Source: Pseudomonas nitroreducens TX1 (GTDB taxonomy: Bacteria; Pseudomonadota; Gammaproteobacteria; Pseudomonadales; Pseudomonadaceae). From it: a stretch of DNA of 64,000 nucleotides. Positions 52,277 to 61,552 of the stretch are shown here, piece by piece. Below the pieces are notes generated by a model. The model searched no databases. It saw only the letters and a program-made list of their open reading frames with translations, and had not been told where the DNA came from. Each line of letters begins with the position of its first letter. Position 1 is the stretch's first letter. The position numbers were made by a program, and so were the translations under genes. The stretch lies in assembly GCF_000313755.1 (NCBI RefSeq), contig NZ_AMZB01000121.1:62001-126000 (forward strand), read 5' to 3'.

Positions 52277-52346
52277 AAAGGCGGTCGGCGTTACGCCGGC
52301 CGCTATGACACCGTTTGATTGTTTTGGAAGTCAGAGGAGAAAAAGC

Positions 52347-52865
52347 ATGAAAATCCGCTTCGCACTGTCGTTGGCAATCGCACTTCTTACCGGCACAGCC
52401 ACCGCTGGCGCCGCCGAGTTTTCTGGCGCGCTCGGCATGACCGGTCAAGGTGACATGAGCTACCGCGCCGGCCTGGCGTTCGACTGGGACAAAACCTGGC
52501 TGAACAGCGGTACCGGCCAGCTGACCGGCTACTGGGACGCCGCCTACACCTACTGGGAAGGCGGTGACGATTACGCGGGCGCGCACTCGCTGTCCTTCGC
52601 CCCGGTGTTCGTCTATGAGTTCAGCGGCTTCAAATACACGCCCTTCTTCGAAGCCGGGATTGGCGTGGCATTCTTCTCCAAGACCGATGTCGGCGAGCAG
52701 CAATTGGGGTCCTCGTTCAACTTCGAAGACCGCATCGGCGCCGGCCTGAAGCTGCCGCACGAGCAAAAGGTCGGCATACGCGCCATCCATTATTCCAATG
52801 CCGGCATCAAACAGCCGAACGACGGAATCGAATCCTACTCATTGTTCTACAACAAAGCCTTCTGA
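52347..52865 (+). CDS. PagL-like lipid A 3-O-deacylase
   Basis: 172 residues with signal peptide (IRFALSLAIALLTGTATAGA) and an eight-strand barrel pattern. HYSNAGIKQPNDGIESYSLFY carries His148, Ser150 and Glu162, the same spacing as the His-Ser-Glu triad of P. aeruginosa PagL (126, 128, 140). PagL removes the 3-O acyl chain of lipid A in the outer membrane. It lies 70 bp after the pump operon with its own ribosome site, and may be co-transcribed. Outer-membrane remodelling would fit solvent tolerance; that link is inference. Confidence 0.85.
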   Translation: MKIRFALSLAIALLTGTATAGAAEFSGALGMTGQGDMSYRAGLAFDWDKTWLNSGTGQLTGYWDAAYTYWEGGDDYAGAHSLSFAPVFVYEFSGFKYTPFFEAGIGVAFFSKTDVGEQQLGSSFNFEDRIGAGLKLPHEQKVGIRAIHYSNAGIKQPNDGIESYSLFYNKAF

Positions 52866-53196
52866 TATCTGGGGCTTCTGCGCCGGACGGAGTCGCAACG
52901 TGGTAATCACCTTGCCGCAATTGTCCCTTATACCTAGTACGTTGTGTCGCAGCGATTTCGTCTGCGCGCTGCCCTCTGTGTTGTTCCCCCGCAATTACTG
53001 ATCATTCGTGACCTGTCGCACCGCCGCAAACTGCTGGTGAGCTCGTCTACAACTTAGAGGCGGTAACCTGATGGACTACGGAATATCGTCCAGTCGCAAT
53101 TGGCAGCACATCAATGAGATCCGAACTCAGAAAAATGCCTGCCGCATGGTGCCGGCGGTGGAAGGGCGCTATCCGGCCAGGAGCAGACAGGGCTAT
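52866..53196. other. Gene-poor stretch between pagL-like gene and defence island
   Basis: About 330 bp. The only frame with a ribosome site (GAGGCGGTAACCTG before ATG 53071) codes for 44 residues and may be a gene remnant. No repeat or terminator is clear. Confidence 0.35.
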
Positions 53197-54501
53197 TTAC
53201 TCTGAATGCTGCACAAAAGGATGCATTTGTTCAGCCATCTGGCTGCACTGGCGTAACAGTGCGTTTAGCACGATTCGCAGCTTGCTCACGTCGTACTCGT
53301 TGGTGGAGATGGCCTCCGCACTCGCTTCGTAGAACGCATCGGCATAACTTTCCTTGAAGTCGAGTGAGCCTTGATAGATATCCAATTTATCTTTGTAGTT
53401 CGTCCAAGTTACTTGCGGTAGTTTGCGGCCTTTCAATCGCAAGTCCAGGTAGCATTCGATCGCTGCAGCTCTGCCATTGATATCCGCGTTGGAGACCCCG
53501 CCGGGCCCTCGTGCGGGAAAACTGCGTAGCTCCTCTAGGTCAGGAAGTACCATTGCGCACATGTTCACAGGGAAGTTGAAACGCTGCAGGCTGCGGAACG
53601 CATCGTACCCTTCTGCATCGTTGTCGAAGAGAAACACAACTCGGTTGTGGACATCGATTTTGACGAGCCCTTCAGCGAACTTGGCTAGGTTGCCCGTACC
53701 AGAGAAAGGGTGCCGATCTGCCACCTCCATGAACCTGAAGAAGTCCTGAACCTCTGGGAGAAGGAGCGTAATAGCGCGTTTCAGGATGTAGGTGTCAGAT
53801 GATCCTTCCGTTGCGATTAAGTACGTTTGGGTGCGACGTGCGCCGGCGACAAAATCATTGTTCTGTGCCCAGCCTGCACTGACGAAGTTACCGTAGTCCC
53901 AGACGACCTCAAGGTCTAAATTTTCTGGGTTCTCGGCAAGAACTCTTAGCGTTGAATAAGGGCTGAGAAATCCGAGCAGATTGCCAAAATGACTCCGCTC
54001 AGAGTACCCACCGGTGTCTCGATATAGAGCACCCGCTGGCAGTTGCTCAATGGCGGGCTCGTTCGAGAATAGTCCACGTTTTTCCCCGTGCTCCTCGTCG
54101 TAGTTTGGGTTGTACTCGTCGCTAAGGCTGCTCACGGAATAGGTTCGTATGAAGGCTACGAACTGATCGAAATCTAGCAGTGCAGATGTGCTAATTCCCT
54201 CAGGATCATCCGTCTCGTGTTCCAGCAATACGAGGCGATCGTATTCAGTCTCGACCGCTGTGAGCGTATAACCGAGCAGCTCAAGTCTCGGAACGAGCGA
54301 CCTAAGAGAACGACAAAAGCATATTTCGCACTGAGAAACGTCCTCGTCGGGATGTTGCTCGTAATACTCATAGCTGATGTTTCTATGACGTCGACGCTGA
54401 CGATCTGACTCCTGGAAGAGCATCCCATGGTCGACGCCCATATAAGTAGTGTTGTAGGTGAGTTCAATGTCGCCCACGGTTAACGTGATGGGTGTACTCA
54501 T
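53197..54501 (-). CDS. HEPN/Toprim-associated protein (Toprim nuclease-like)
   Basis: 434 residues. The second half has a Toprim fold: LIATEGSSDTYILKRA with Glu232 and the metal-binding RVVFLFDNDAEGYDA with Asp293 and Asp295, as in OLD-family nucleases, primases and topoisomerases. The first 220 residues, with CEICFCRSLRSLVPRLELLG, look like the N-terminal domain found in HEPN/Toprim proteins. AGGA precedes ATG 54501. It lies 34 bp after the PHP-ATPase gene and must be its partner. Such pairing resembles ATPase-plus-Toprim anti-phage systems such as OLD and Gabija, but with the domains on two chains. Confidence 0.75.
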   Translation of the reverse strand: MSTPITLTVGDIELTYNTTYMGVDHGMLFQESDRQRRRHRNISYEYYEQHPDEDVSQCEICFCRSLRSLVPRLELLGYTLTAVETEYDRLVLLEHETDDPEGISTSALLDFDQFVAFIRTYSVSSLSDEYNPNYDEEHGEKRGLFSNEPAIEQLPAGALYRDTGGYSERSHFGNLLGFLSPYSTLRVLAENPENLDLEVVWDYGNFVSAGWAQNNDFVAGARRTQTYLIATEGSSDTYILKRAITLLLPEVQDFFRFMEVADRHPFSGTGNLAKFAEGLVKIDVHNRVVFLFDNDAEGYDAFRSLQRFNFPVNMCAMVLPDLEELRSFPARGPGGVSNADINGRAAAIECYLDLRLKGRKLPQVTWTNYKDKLDIYQGSLDFKESYADAFYEASAEAISTNEYDVSKLRIVLNALLRQCSQMAEQMHPFVQHSE

Positions 54502-54535
54502 TGGGATTCCTAATGATGCTCCACTGGGCTCGACT

Positions 54536-57514
54536 CTATCTGTCGATTCGAACCCTTAGCCTTCTGGCTCGCTCTTGGAAAGCTGTCGCGCCTCCTTCAA
54601 GAATTTCGCATACAGATTGCCGAATCTCCTCGTTTTCCAGTCCGCCTGACATGTAGCTGATCGGAGGCAGGCCACCATCTGCATTGGGACCTGACGTAGC
54701 CACGATGATCTGATCGGCGTCGGTATTGATGACCAAGTTTGCGTTATGGGTGACCATGATCACCTGGCGTTTTGCCTTCGCAGCGATGAAAAGCGACACC
54801 AACTCATCGAACACCGACTTGGGGTCTAAGTTTTCTTCAGGCTGGTCGATGATCAGGGGGCGATCGTCCGCATCATCTAGCGCTAGATACAGGAGCAAAA
54901 GGACGATGCCCCGCGTTCCTGGAGAGAGCTTTCGGATATCGACGCCGTCGTATGAAATTTCATAGCGAACGGTCAGGTGATCTGTCCCAAAAAGCCAATG
55001 TGCGAACTGCTTCGACCAGGCACGAAATTCGGCTTGCTGGGACTGTACATAAGGCGCATGTGTCAGGAGATCCTTGCTGTACTTTTCCATGAAGGATGTC
55101 ATCGCCTCCTGTACTTCTGGCGCCGAGCCAGTTTCCCACGCTGCCTTTAACTCTTGGACGGCTGCTTTGATCAGTGATCCGCGGCCATAGAACGGACCAG
55201 TTTTCCGTCTATCAAGCAGTTCCTCCTCGGCGATTGTTCCCCAGCTCTCAACATCGGCTATTCGGCGAACCGAGAAACTGAGTTTTTTGAGGGTGCCGGA
55301 CGATGCTGCGAGCCTGGCCATCAATGGCTCATACAGGCTGGCCAGCGCGTTCTGCTCGTTAATAATGGCGTCGAAAACTCGTCCGTAAGTGTCATTGCGC
55401 TCAGCTTGCAAGGCCTTGCGACGGGTCTCGGCTCCAACTGCATCAGTGAGGCGTGATTCGAGTGCCTGAAGTGCAGTGCTTTCCTGCGCAATGCGTGCTG
55501 CTAACGTCGTGTACTGATTCCGCACGATGTTGTCGGCACTGAACAGCGCCTCAAGGCGCGTCATCTCAGCCGCGATGGGCGCTAGCGGGAGCTTAGAGAG
55601 GTCAGTAGCGTCATGAATCAGAGGGACATTCGGATCGCCAGGCGGCGGTGGAATGCCGTGTAGCTTGCGTACTTCTTCGTCGGCCCACTTGATGTATGAA
55701 GCAAGGCCTTCATCGACGTTGCCCTTATACACCAGCAAGAAATCGTCCCACTGCTGATCGCTTAATCCGCTATTCGAATGGCGCTCCCGGGCTTGGCGAA
55801 GCATCTCTGGTGCACGTGCCGCGCGCATGCTTCGAACTTCGTCCTGTAGCGCTTCATAGGTGCGACGTTGATTGCCGAAAGACTGGATCTTGGTACGAAG
55901 GCTTTGAGCCAACTGGCTGAGTTGGGTGTGGCGATTAACGTGAGTTTCAGTACCTTTGACGACCAGCTTTGCCAGGTCAGTGTTGTAATCAGCGATCAGC
56001 TTCTTCTTCTGAGCGACTTGGGTAGTCAGAGCAGCTACGAGGCCTTCCTTTTCAAGCTCGGTGGCAATTCGACTTGAGATGTCTTCTAGGGCGCCGGCTT
56101 CGCGCTCACGAGCCTGCTGGAATCGAGCAGTGAGCTGATCTCGAAGCTCTGCGAAATCAATGGCACCATCGCGGTCGTTTGGCGAGTGTGAGTCAAAAAT
56201 AACCCGCTCGATTTCCTCTACAAGACCATCAGAAACACCTTTAGCTGAGCAGAGCTCTTCGACGAACTGCTGAGACAGATAACGTGCCCGGGGAAATGAC
56301 AAATGCCCATTCGCATCCCTGCCATCGAGGGTGCGCGTAATCGTTGCTCCACCGCCCCAGGTCAGCGTCGTCGAAGCATCGCCGAGTAGTTGGCGCGCGC
56401 GGGCAAGAAATGATGGGCTGATGGCTTCATCAGCACTCCATCCGAATGGCGAAATCGCCTCACAACCTGCGGCAATTATGTCTGCTAAGGCAGTCTTACC
56501 CGATCCACGTGCGCCAATGATTGCTACGAGCCCAGGGTTCAGCGGTATGTCCGGTGTTTGTAGCCAGTCTGCATCATTGATTCTGACGTGAGAGATGACC
56601 TGGGAGGGCATGGCCGTGCGGGGAGGTATTTCTCCGACATAGGCGCGGCCTTCGGGATCAATGCAGGCCTGGCGAAGAGTATCGAACTCCAACCCGCCTT
56701 TGATCCACGAAAAACGGTTGTCGACAGGTTGCCCTACCGATTGCTGGTCATGGGAGTCGCTCCCATGCAGGCAGGGTTTGCAGCCGTCATATCGACTACG
56801 CAAGTCAGTTGCGGTCGTACCAGGTCGCTGGCCAAGCCAGAACTCTCGCTGAGTTGGGCTGCTCGAGAAAATGATGTGGGCGAACTTCTCGATTTCCTGG
56901 CGAACCGTTGCATCGGCAGCCTGGCGCAACCCGGACGTGCCATCACCAGACCCGCCAGCTACCGCGATGAGAATATTTTTCTTTGCCCATTCACTTTCGT
57001 AAAAGACCTTTCTCAGCAGGTTGAAATTGACTTTGAACTGTGTTGCGCCGTGCCGCAGAGCTGCCTCATCGTCAATGATCGACTGGTCTGCGCGCTTGCC
57101 GAGCTTGATCAGCTCATCGCGTGTGCAGTCAAAATTGTCGTTGAAAGCTGGAAACTGAAGCCGCTTAAGAAGGCGCTTGACCTCAGACAAATGCGCCGGG
57201 TCTTCCGGGCTTACTAAAAGGTGGATGTTCACGAACCCCGACTTTGCAGCTACATCGAGGCGCAGCTCGATGTTGGGGAAAATCAGCTTCACACCCGGCA
57301 AACGGCCTGCGGCTTTGTGTCTGAGAATTTCTTCGTAGGTGTCCGTAACGTAGTAGTCAGTTACGGCGATTGCTTCGATCTGTGGCGTTAGCCTCTCGAG
57401 GCTTGAGAGGTAAGCTTCCCAAGGATCGGCAGACCCAAACTGATTGTTGAGCACGGTGCCAGGCGCATGAATATGTGGCTCCCACCGATGCCACTCTGAA
57501 CCCCGACTAATCAT
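54536..57514 (-). CDS. TrlF-family PHP domain plus ABC-type ATPase
   Basis: 992 residues. The N-terminal 310 residues are a PHP-type metal-dependent domain: EPHIHAPGT, AVTDYYVTD, FPNIELRLD and LHGSDSHD. An SMC/RecN-like ATPase follows: Walker A GARGSGKTALAD (Lys340), a long coiled coil (about 470-790), signature LSPGTRGIVLLLLYLALDD, Walker B LIIDQPEENLDP (Asp890) and switch THNANL (His923). This matches TrlF-type AAA-like ATPases. Fused PHP-ATPases occur in predicted phage-defence loci; the PHP part could be a nuclease or phosphoesterase. It is the first gene of a pair with the Toprim protein. Confidence 0.82.
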   Translation of the reverse strand: MISRGSEWHRWEPHIHAPGTVLNNQFGSADPWEAYLSSLERLTPQIEAIAVTDYYVTDTYEEILRHKAAGRLPGVKLIFPNIELRLDVAAKSGFVNIHLLVSPEDPAHLSEVKRLLKRLQFPAFNDNFDCTRDELIKLGKRADQSIIDDEAALRHGATQFKVNFNLLRKVFYESEWAKKNILIAVAGGSGDGTSGLRQAADATVRQEIEKFAHIIFSSSPTQREFWLGQRPGTTATDLRSRYDGCKPCLHGSDSHDQQSVGQPVDNRFSWIKGGLEFDTLRQACIDPEGRAYVGEIPPRTAMPSQVISHVRINDADWLQTPDIPLNPGLVAIIGARGSGKTALADIIAAGCEAISPFGWSADEAISPSFLARARQLLGDASTTLTWGGGATITRTLDGRDANGHLSFPRARYLSQQFVEELCSAKGVSDGLVEEIERVIFDSHSPNDRDGAIDFAELRDQLTARFQQAREREAGALEDISSRIATELEKEGLVAALTTQVAQKKKLIADYNTDLAKLVVKGTETHVNRHTQLSQLAQSLRTKIQSFGNQRRTYEALQDEVRSMRAARAPEMLRQARERHSNSGLSDQQWDDFLLVYKGNVDEGLASYIKWADEEVRKLHGIPPPPGDPNVPLIHDATDLSKLPLAPIAAEMTRLEALFSADNIVRNQYTTLAARIAQESTALQALESRLTDAVGAETRRKALQAERNDTYGRVFDAIINEQNALASLYEPLMARLAASSGTLKKLSFSVRRIADVESWGTIAEEELLDRRKTGPFYGRGSLIKAAVQELKAAWETGSAPEVQEAMTSFMEKYSKDLLTHAPYVQSQQAEFRAWSKQFAHWLFGTDHLTVRYEISYDGVDIRKLSPGTRGIVLLLLYLALDDADDRPLIIDQPEENLDPKSVFDELVSLFIAAKAKRQVIMVTHNANLVINTDADQIIVATSGPNADGGLPPISYMSGGLENEEIRQSVCEILEGGATAFQERARRLRVRIDR

Positions 57515-57632
57515 CTGAAGTCCCCACGACCATAGTTTCCATACCCTGAGCGCGAAACGCGCTATCCGCTTTAACCCAATGCTGCATAGTCAGCTACGAA
57601 TCGGAGCTGCTTGAGCAGGAGGTTTCAATAGT

Positions 57633-57812
57633 ATGGCAAGGTGCCACTTTCTCCTGATGCTGTCCATGACAAGGATGGATCTGATGGTCGGGGCGGCTGA
57701 GACCGCTGGGGGATACGGTGGTCTGGCAAAAAACCAATCAATTATCTATGCCGAGATAATTCCCGCGATCCGTGGCCTGCTTGAGGAAAGTGAATCGCCC
57801 CAGGTTTTCTAG
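57633..57812 (+). CDS. Possible small protein in the island
   Basis: 59 residues with a strong ribosome site (GCAGGAGG) 10 bases before ATG 57633. Met-rich start, then GGYGGLAKNQSIIYAEIIPA. No family recognised. Its stop shares bases with the convergent small frame at 57809. Could be spurious. Confidence 0.35.
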   Translation: MARCHFLLMLSMTRMDLMVGAAETAGGYGGLAKNQSIIYAEIIPAIRGLLEESESPQVF

Positions 57813-57997
57813 ACACTTTCCAGGCTCTTGTTCCTAGACGCCTTGATCATGCCCAGAAGCTCTAGGCCTTCACGGTAGGCAATTGAGCAACGAGTAGTTT
57901 TGGCGTTCTCTTCTTCGATGAGGGATTTTGAAGCTGGGCTTATGCGTCGTCGATTGAGGCGCACATGCAAGGGGATCAGCTGATAAGCCCTACGCAC
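57809..57997 (-). CDS. Possible small basic protein
   Basis: 62 residues from GTG 57997, 26 bp after the Ser/Thr-rich peptide gene, so perhaps the fourth gene of the kinase operon. Basic and helical (LIPLHVRLNRRRISPASKSL). No clear ribosome site. Confidence 0.3.
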   Translation of the reverse strand: MRRAYQLIPLHVRLNRRRISPASKSLIEEENAKTTRCSIAYREGLELLGMIKASRNKSLESV

Positions 57998-58023
57998 CGC
58001 GCTTACGGAGGGCTCTAGAAGGG

Positions 58024-58209
58024 TCAGCGGCTATGGTAGATGATTTTCGAATCACCCATGAGGTCATCCACGCTCACCAGCGGAACGGACGAGCGAGCGC
58101 GGCCAGCACTGGTCTGGCTACGTCCTGTGGATATCTGGGATCTAGTCAGATACCCGTCAACACCCTTTTTGCCTGTCGACTTACCAGTCTGATGACATGA
58201 GGATTTCAT
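58024..58209 (-). CDS. Small Ser/Thr-rich basic protein overlapping the kinase gene
   Basis: 61 residues from ATG 58209 with CGGAG 7 bases upstream; it overlaps the kinase 3' end by 29 bp. About a third of residues 1-42 are Ser or Thr set among Lys/Arg (LTRSQISTGRSQTSAGRARS), and the C-terminus is ordered-looking (VPLVSVDDLMGDSKIIYH). A kinase substrate or adaptor is a natural guess given position and composition. Confidence 0.5.
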   Translation of the reverse strand: MKSSCHQTGKSTGKKGVDGYLTRSQISTGRSQTSAGRARSSVPLVSVDDLMGDSKIIYHSR

Positions 58210-59215
58210 GGATTCGCTCCGGGGTTGGGTTGGCGTCGCAGAGATTGGCTTTCCTGCGAAACGCTCCGCCAGCCGTCTTTTTCTGGGCTCTACACTGGCC
58301 ATTATCGGACACCTCTACCAAAAGGGTCGTTCCGTCCGACGAAATGCTTTCCCAGCGTTGTGTATGACCGTCTACAGATAAACGCCAATCCAGGCCTATA
58401 TCTTCTATGGACGACAGGTTATTCAATAAGTCTATTACTGATTGATAGCGTGAGTTGGGATCAAATCTCAAGCAATTCTTGATAATGGTCTTGAGTTTTT
58501 TCGGAACATGCAGAGGGAGCTGCGACAAATCCGGGTAGGTTCCTCTGCGCTGAGCAGCCGCCAATTCAGCACCATTCCCGAATGCACGTCTCTGATTTTC
58601 AAGGGAATCCAAACCAGCTAGTAAACGGTACAGGGTCAAGCCGGCCTGGTAGATGTCTGCACTATTATTGAAGTCACGTGTGTGGGCACTCTCGGGCGGT
58701 AGATGGTAGCGGTATGTCGCCTCAGGCGTAGCGAATCCATCTTCATCCATGTTCTTGGCGAAGCCGAAGTCAGACAGTAGGGCCTCATCACTGTCGGAGA
58801 TCAGGATGTTGTCAGGCTTGATGTCGAAGTGGAGCAGCCCTTTGGAGTGTATGTTGTTCAGCCCGCTCAGGAAATGGATTGAGTAGCGAATGAGCTGCCT
58901 GCAGGTTAGCCCTTGTGCCTCAGCAACCTGGTGCAGCGATCCGTTCCGGTAGTAAGGCATGGCCATGTAGATGTGCTGCGCATCCTTGCAGGCGTACAGT
59001 ACCTGCACCACATTCGGATGCGTGCTTTTGTAGAGCAGTTGCGCCTCAAGCAGGTACATCTCTTCATTGAAGCCGTCAGTTTTGACCTGCTTCACCACAA
59101 GCTCGGCATCCAGATGCTCGTCATGGACGACGTACACTTCGGAATTCTCTCCATTCTCGCCAATACGCTCCTTCCTCTGGAACGAAACCTGGGCCGTCTG
59201 GTATGGAATGATCAT
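58181..59215 (-). CDS. Serine/threonine protein kinase
   Basis: 344 residues. Eukaryotic-like kinase domain over residues 10-265: ATP-binding lysine in AELVVKQVK (Lys42), catalytic loop HFDIKPDN (Asp131; phenylalanine in place of the arginine of HRD), SDFGFAK (Asp149) and PPES in place of APE. The lack of the HRD arginine suggests no activation-loop phosphorylation is needed. The last 80 residues are a small beta-rich domain. No membrane segment, so cytoplasmic. ATG overlaps the stop of the upstream 152-residue gene. Confidence 0.9.
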   Translation of the reverse strand: MIIPYQTAQVSFQRKERIGENGENSEVYVVHDEHLDAELVVKQVKTDGFNEEMYLLEAQLLYKSTHPNVVQVLYACKDAQHIYMAMPYYRNGSLHQVAEAQGLTCRQLIRYSIHFLSGLNNIHSKGLLHFDIKPDNILISDSDEALLSDFGFAKNMDEDGFATPEATYRYHLPPESAHTRDFNNSADIYQAGLTLYRLLAGLDSLENQRRAFGNGAELAAAQRRGTYPDLSQLPLHVPKKLKTIIKNCLRFDPNSRYQSVIDLLNNLSSIEDIGLDWRLSVDGHTQRWESISSDGTTLLVEVSDNGQCRAQKKTAGGAFRRKANLCDANPTPERIHEILMSSDW

Positions 59216-59670
59216 TTGGCGGCTCCTATGGCTACGAGAATGGCCTCTCGAACAGCCTGTGCCTTCCCTGCCGGCCAGCCTTCCACTCCCTCAAGCTCAG
59301 TCTCGCACTTCACGATCGAGTTAAACTCATCAGAGGTGATACCCAGTCGCGCACTGATGCTTGTCTTTCGTCCCACGAAATAGTTTTTGATGCTGCTGCT
59401 TGCGAACGACTCCATGAACACGGCCTCTAGGTAAAACCGGTCAGCGTCTTGGTTCTGCGAGTTACCCTCTGCGACCCGAATTCCCGCCGCGTCGACTTGG
59501 TACTCCCGGAGGATGTCGAGGATGCTGTGGCGAGCGAATTTGAGCTGCTCTGGCTTGTTCAAAATCTGAGGAATGATCAAGAACTCGACGTTCAAAATTT
59601 GCTTGGCTTCATCATCGTAGATGACGAACGTAGCCTTTTTGGGCTCAGCGCGGATTCCAAGTGATCGCAT
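59212..59670 (-). CDS. Small RNase H-fold-like protein (DUF3010/RuvC-like)
   Basis: 152 residues. The order of strands and helices (LGIRAEPKKATFVIYDDE, then ARHSILDILREYQVDAAGIR, then YLEAVFMESFASSSIKNYFV) resembles small RuvC/RNase H-fold proteins of the DUF3010 kind. The metal-binding acidic residues are not clearly conserved, so activity is doubtful. First gene of the kinase operon. Confidence 0.5.
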   Translation of the reverse strand: MRSLGIRAEPKKATFVIYDDEAKQILNVEFLIIPQILNKPEQLKFARHSILDILREYQVDAAGIRVAEGNSQNQDADRFYLEAVFMESFASSSIKNYFVGRKTSISARLGITSDEFNSIVKCETELEGVEGWPAGKAQAVREAILVAIGAAK

Positions 59671-59900
59671 GGCGTTCCCTGCAGCTAGTGGAGGTTTCTG
59701 GAATACATTTCTGGCCGCACACTAGCATTACAATGTCAGCCATCACCATCCCCTAAAGTAGCCTCCGACTGCGCAATGCCTGGCACTGCGAGATAACCTC
59801 AGCGTGCTTTTGACTTCACGGCTAAAGGGTTGCCCTTGATTATGTAGCCACTCGACGACCGCTTATGGCCGGTTGCTGCCCCTGGGGAAAGGCCGCTACC

Positions 59901-59904
59901 GACC
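59901..59904. repeat. Target site duplication, left
   Basis: GACC, matching 61569-61572 on the other side of the element. Confidence 0.65.
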
Positions 59905-59920
59905 CAGGCTGTGTGAAAAC
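59905..59920 (+). repeat. Left terminal inverted repeat of the IS
   Basis: CAGGCTGTGTGAAAAC, exact inverted match to 61553-61568. Confidence 0.85.
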
Positions 59921-59967
59921 GTCGTTCTCGCCTAGAGTTGCTGGAGTAACGTCAGCGGGGGCGGCGT

Positions 59968-61404
59968 ATGAAGCGATTCATCGAAGAGGTGAGCCGAGCA
60001 CAAGTCAGCTTGCTTCCCGAATGCCTGGATGACTTCGTCGCCGAAGACAACCCAATCCGCGTGGTCGAAGCCTTCGTCGAGCAACTCGATCTGGTGGCCC
60101 TGGAGTTCGATGGGGTCACTCCTGCCGTAACCGGGCGACCGTCCTATCACCCCGCCGTGATGTTGAAGGTCTACATCTACGGTTACCTCAACCGCATTCA
60201 ATCCAGCCGTCGCCTGGAGCGCGAATGCCAGCGCAACCTCGAGCTGATGTGGCTGACCGGGCGACTGGCTCCGGACTTCAAAACCATTGCCGACTTCCGG
60301 CGTGACAACGGCAAAGCCATTCGCAATGTCTGCCGGCAGTTCGTCGTGCTGTGTCGCCAACTCGATTTGTTCTCCCAGTCGCTCGTGGCCATCGACGGCA
60401 GCAAGTTCAAAGCGGTCAACAACCGTGATCGCAACTTCACCCACGGCAAGTTGCGCGCTCGGATGGAGCAGATTGAAAAAAGCATCGACCGTTATCTGGC
60501 CGCGATGGACACCACTGACCGAACTCAATCCGATGTCGCCGAAGCCAAAGCCGGCCGCCTCCAAGAAAAAATCGAGAAACTCCGCCAGCAGATGCAGGCG
60601 CTCAAGGAGATGGAGCAGCAGCTACGTGAAGCACCGGATGGGCAAGTCTCGCTCACCGATCCGGATGCACGCTCAATGGCCACCAGCGGCAAAGGTACCG
60701 GCGTAGTCGGCTACAACGTGCAGACGGCGGTCGACACCCGGAACCACCTGATCGTTGCGCACGAAGTCACCAACGTCGGCCATGACCGTGCGGCGCTCGC
60801 CTCGATGGCCGAGCAGGCTCGAGAGGCCACCGGGTCTGAACACCTTAACGTCGTTGCAGACCGAGGCTACTTCAGCGGGGTGGAAATCCTCGCGTGCGAG
60901 CAGGCGGGAATTACTCCCTTCGTGCCCAAGCCGATGACCTCCAGCAGCAAGGCTGAAGGGCGTTTTGGTAAACAGGACTTCGTCTACATAGCCGCTGATG
61001 ATGAGTACCAATGTCCTGCTGGGCAGCGTGCAATCAAGCGCTTCTCGACGGTGGAAGATGGCCTCGAGCTGGATGCTTACTGGAGTTCTGCCTGCCCGAG
61101 CTGCCCGATACGTAGCAGCTGCACCACGAGCAGTTATCGCCGACTCAAACGCTGGCGGCACGAGGCGGTACTGGAGGCCATGCAGCAGCGGCTGGATCGC
61201 GAACCAGAGATGATGAGCGTGCGCCGCCAGACCGTGGAGCACCCGTTTGGCACGCTCAAATATTGGATGGGCGCGACGCACTTCCTGACCCGAACACTGC
61301 CCCGAGTCAGCACGGAAATGAGCCTGCATGTGCTGGCCTACAACCTCAAGCGGCTGATGAGCATCTTTGGCGTCACCGGTGCGATGGAGGTACTGCGGGC
61401 CTGA
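59968..61404 (+). CDS. IS1182-family transposase
   Basis: 478 residues, full length. N-terminal DUF772-type domain (YHPAVMLKVYIYGYLNRIQSS, about 55-100), then a DDE catalytic core: AIDGSKFKAVNN, VVADRGYFSG and the final ERQTVEHPFGTLK-like segment (VRRQTVEHPFGTLKYWMG). A cysteine cluster (CPSCPIRSSC) lies between. No frameshift seen, so probably active. Confidence 0.93.
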   Translation: MKRFIEEVSRAQVSLLPECLDDFVAEDNPIRVVEAFVEQLDLVALEFDGVTPAVTGRPSYHPAVMLKVYIYGYLNRIQSSRRLERECQRNLELMWLTGRLAPDFKTIADFRRDNGKAIRNVCRQFVVLCRQLDLFSQSLVAIDGSKFKAVNNRDRNFTHGKLRARMEQIEKSIDRYLAAMDTTDRTQSDVAEAKAGRLQEKIEKLRQQMQALKEMEQQLREAPDGQVSLTDPDARSMATSGKGTGVVGYNVQTAVDTRNHLIVAHEVTNVGHDRAALASMAEQAREATGSEHLNVVADRGYFSGVEILACEQAGITPFVPKPMTSSSKAEGRFGKQDFVYIAADDEYQCPAGQRAIKRFSTVEDGLELDAYWSSACPSCPIRSSCTTSSYRRLKRWRHEAVLEAMQQRLDREPEMMSVRRQTVEHPFGTLKYWMGATHFLTRTLPRVSTEMSLHVLAYNLKRLMSIFGVTGAMEVLRA

Positions 61405-61552
61405 GGTCTGCCATTTTCCTATGTCTCCCCACCACAAACTGCCGTAGATCGCCGCAGAAGGCACTGGCAGCGGTTAACAGCCTGTGGTCGATCCAGTCGC
61501 ACGCTCCTTCGTGACCCAATCCCATATGCGGCTCTGGTGTACGCACTTCGTA

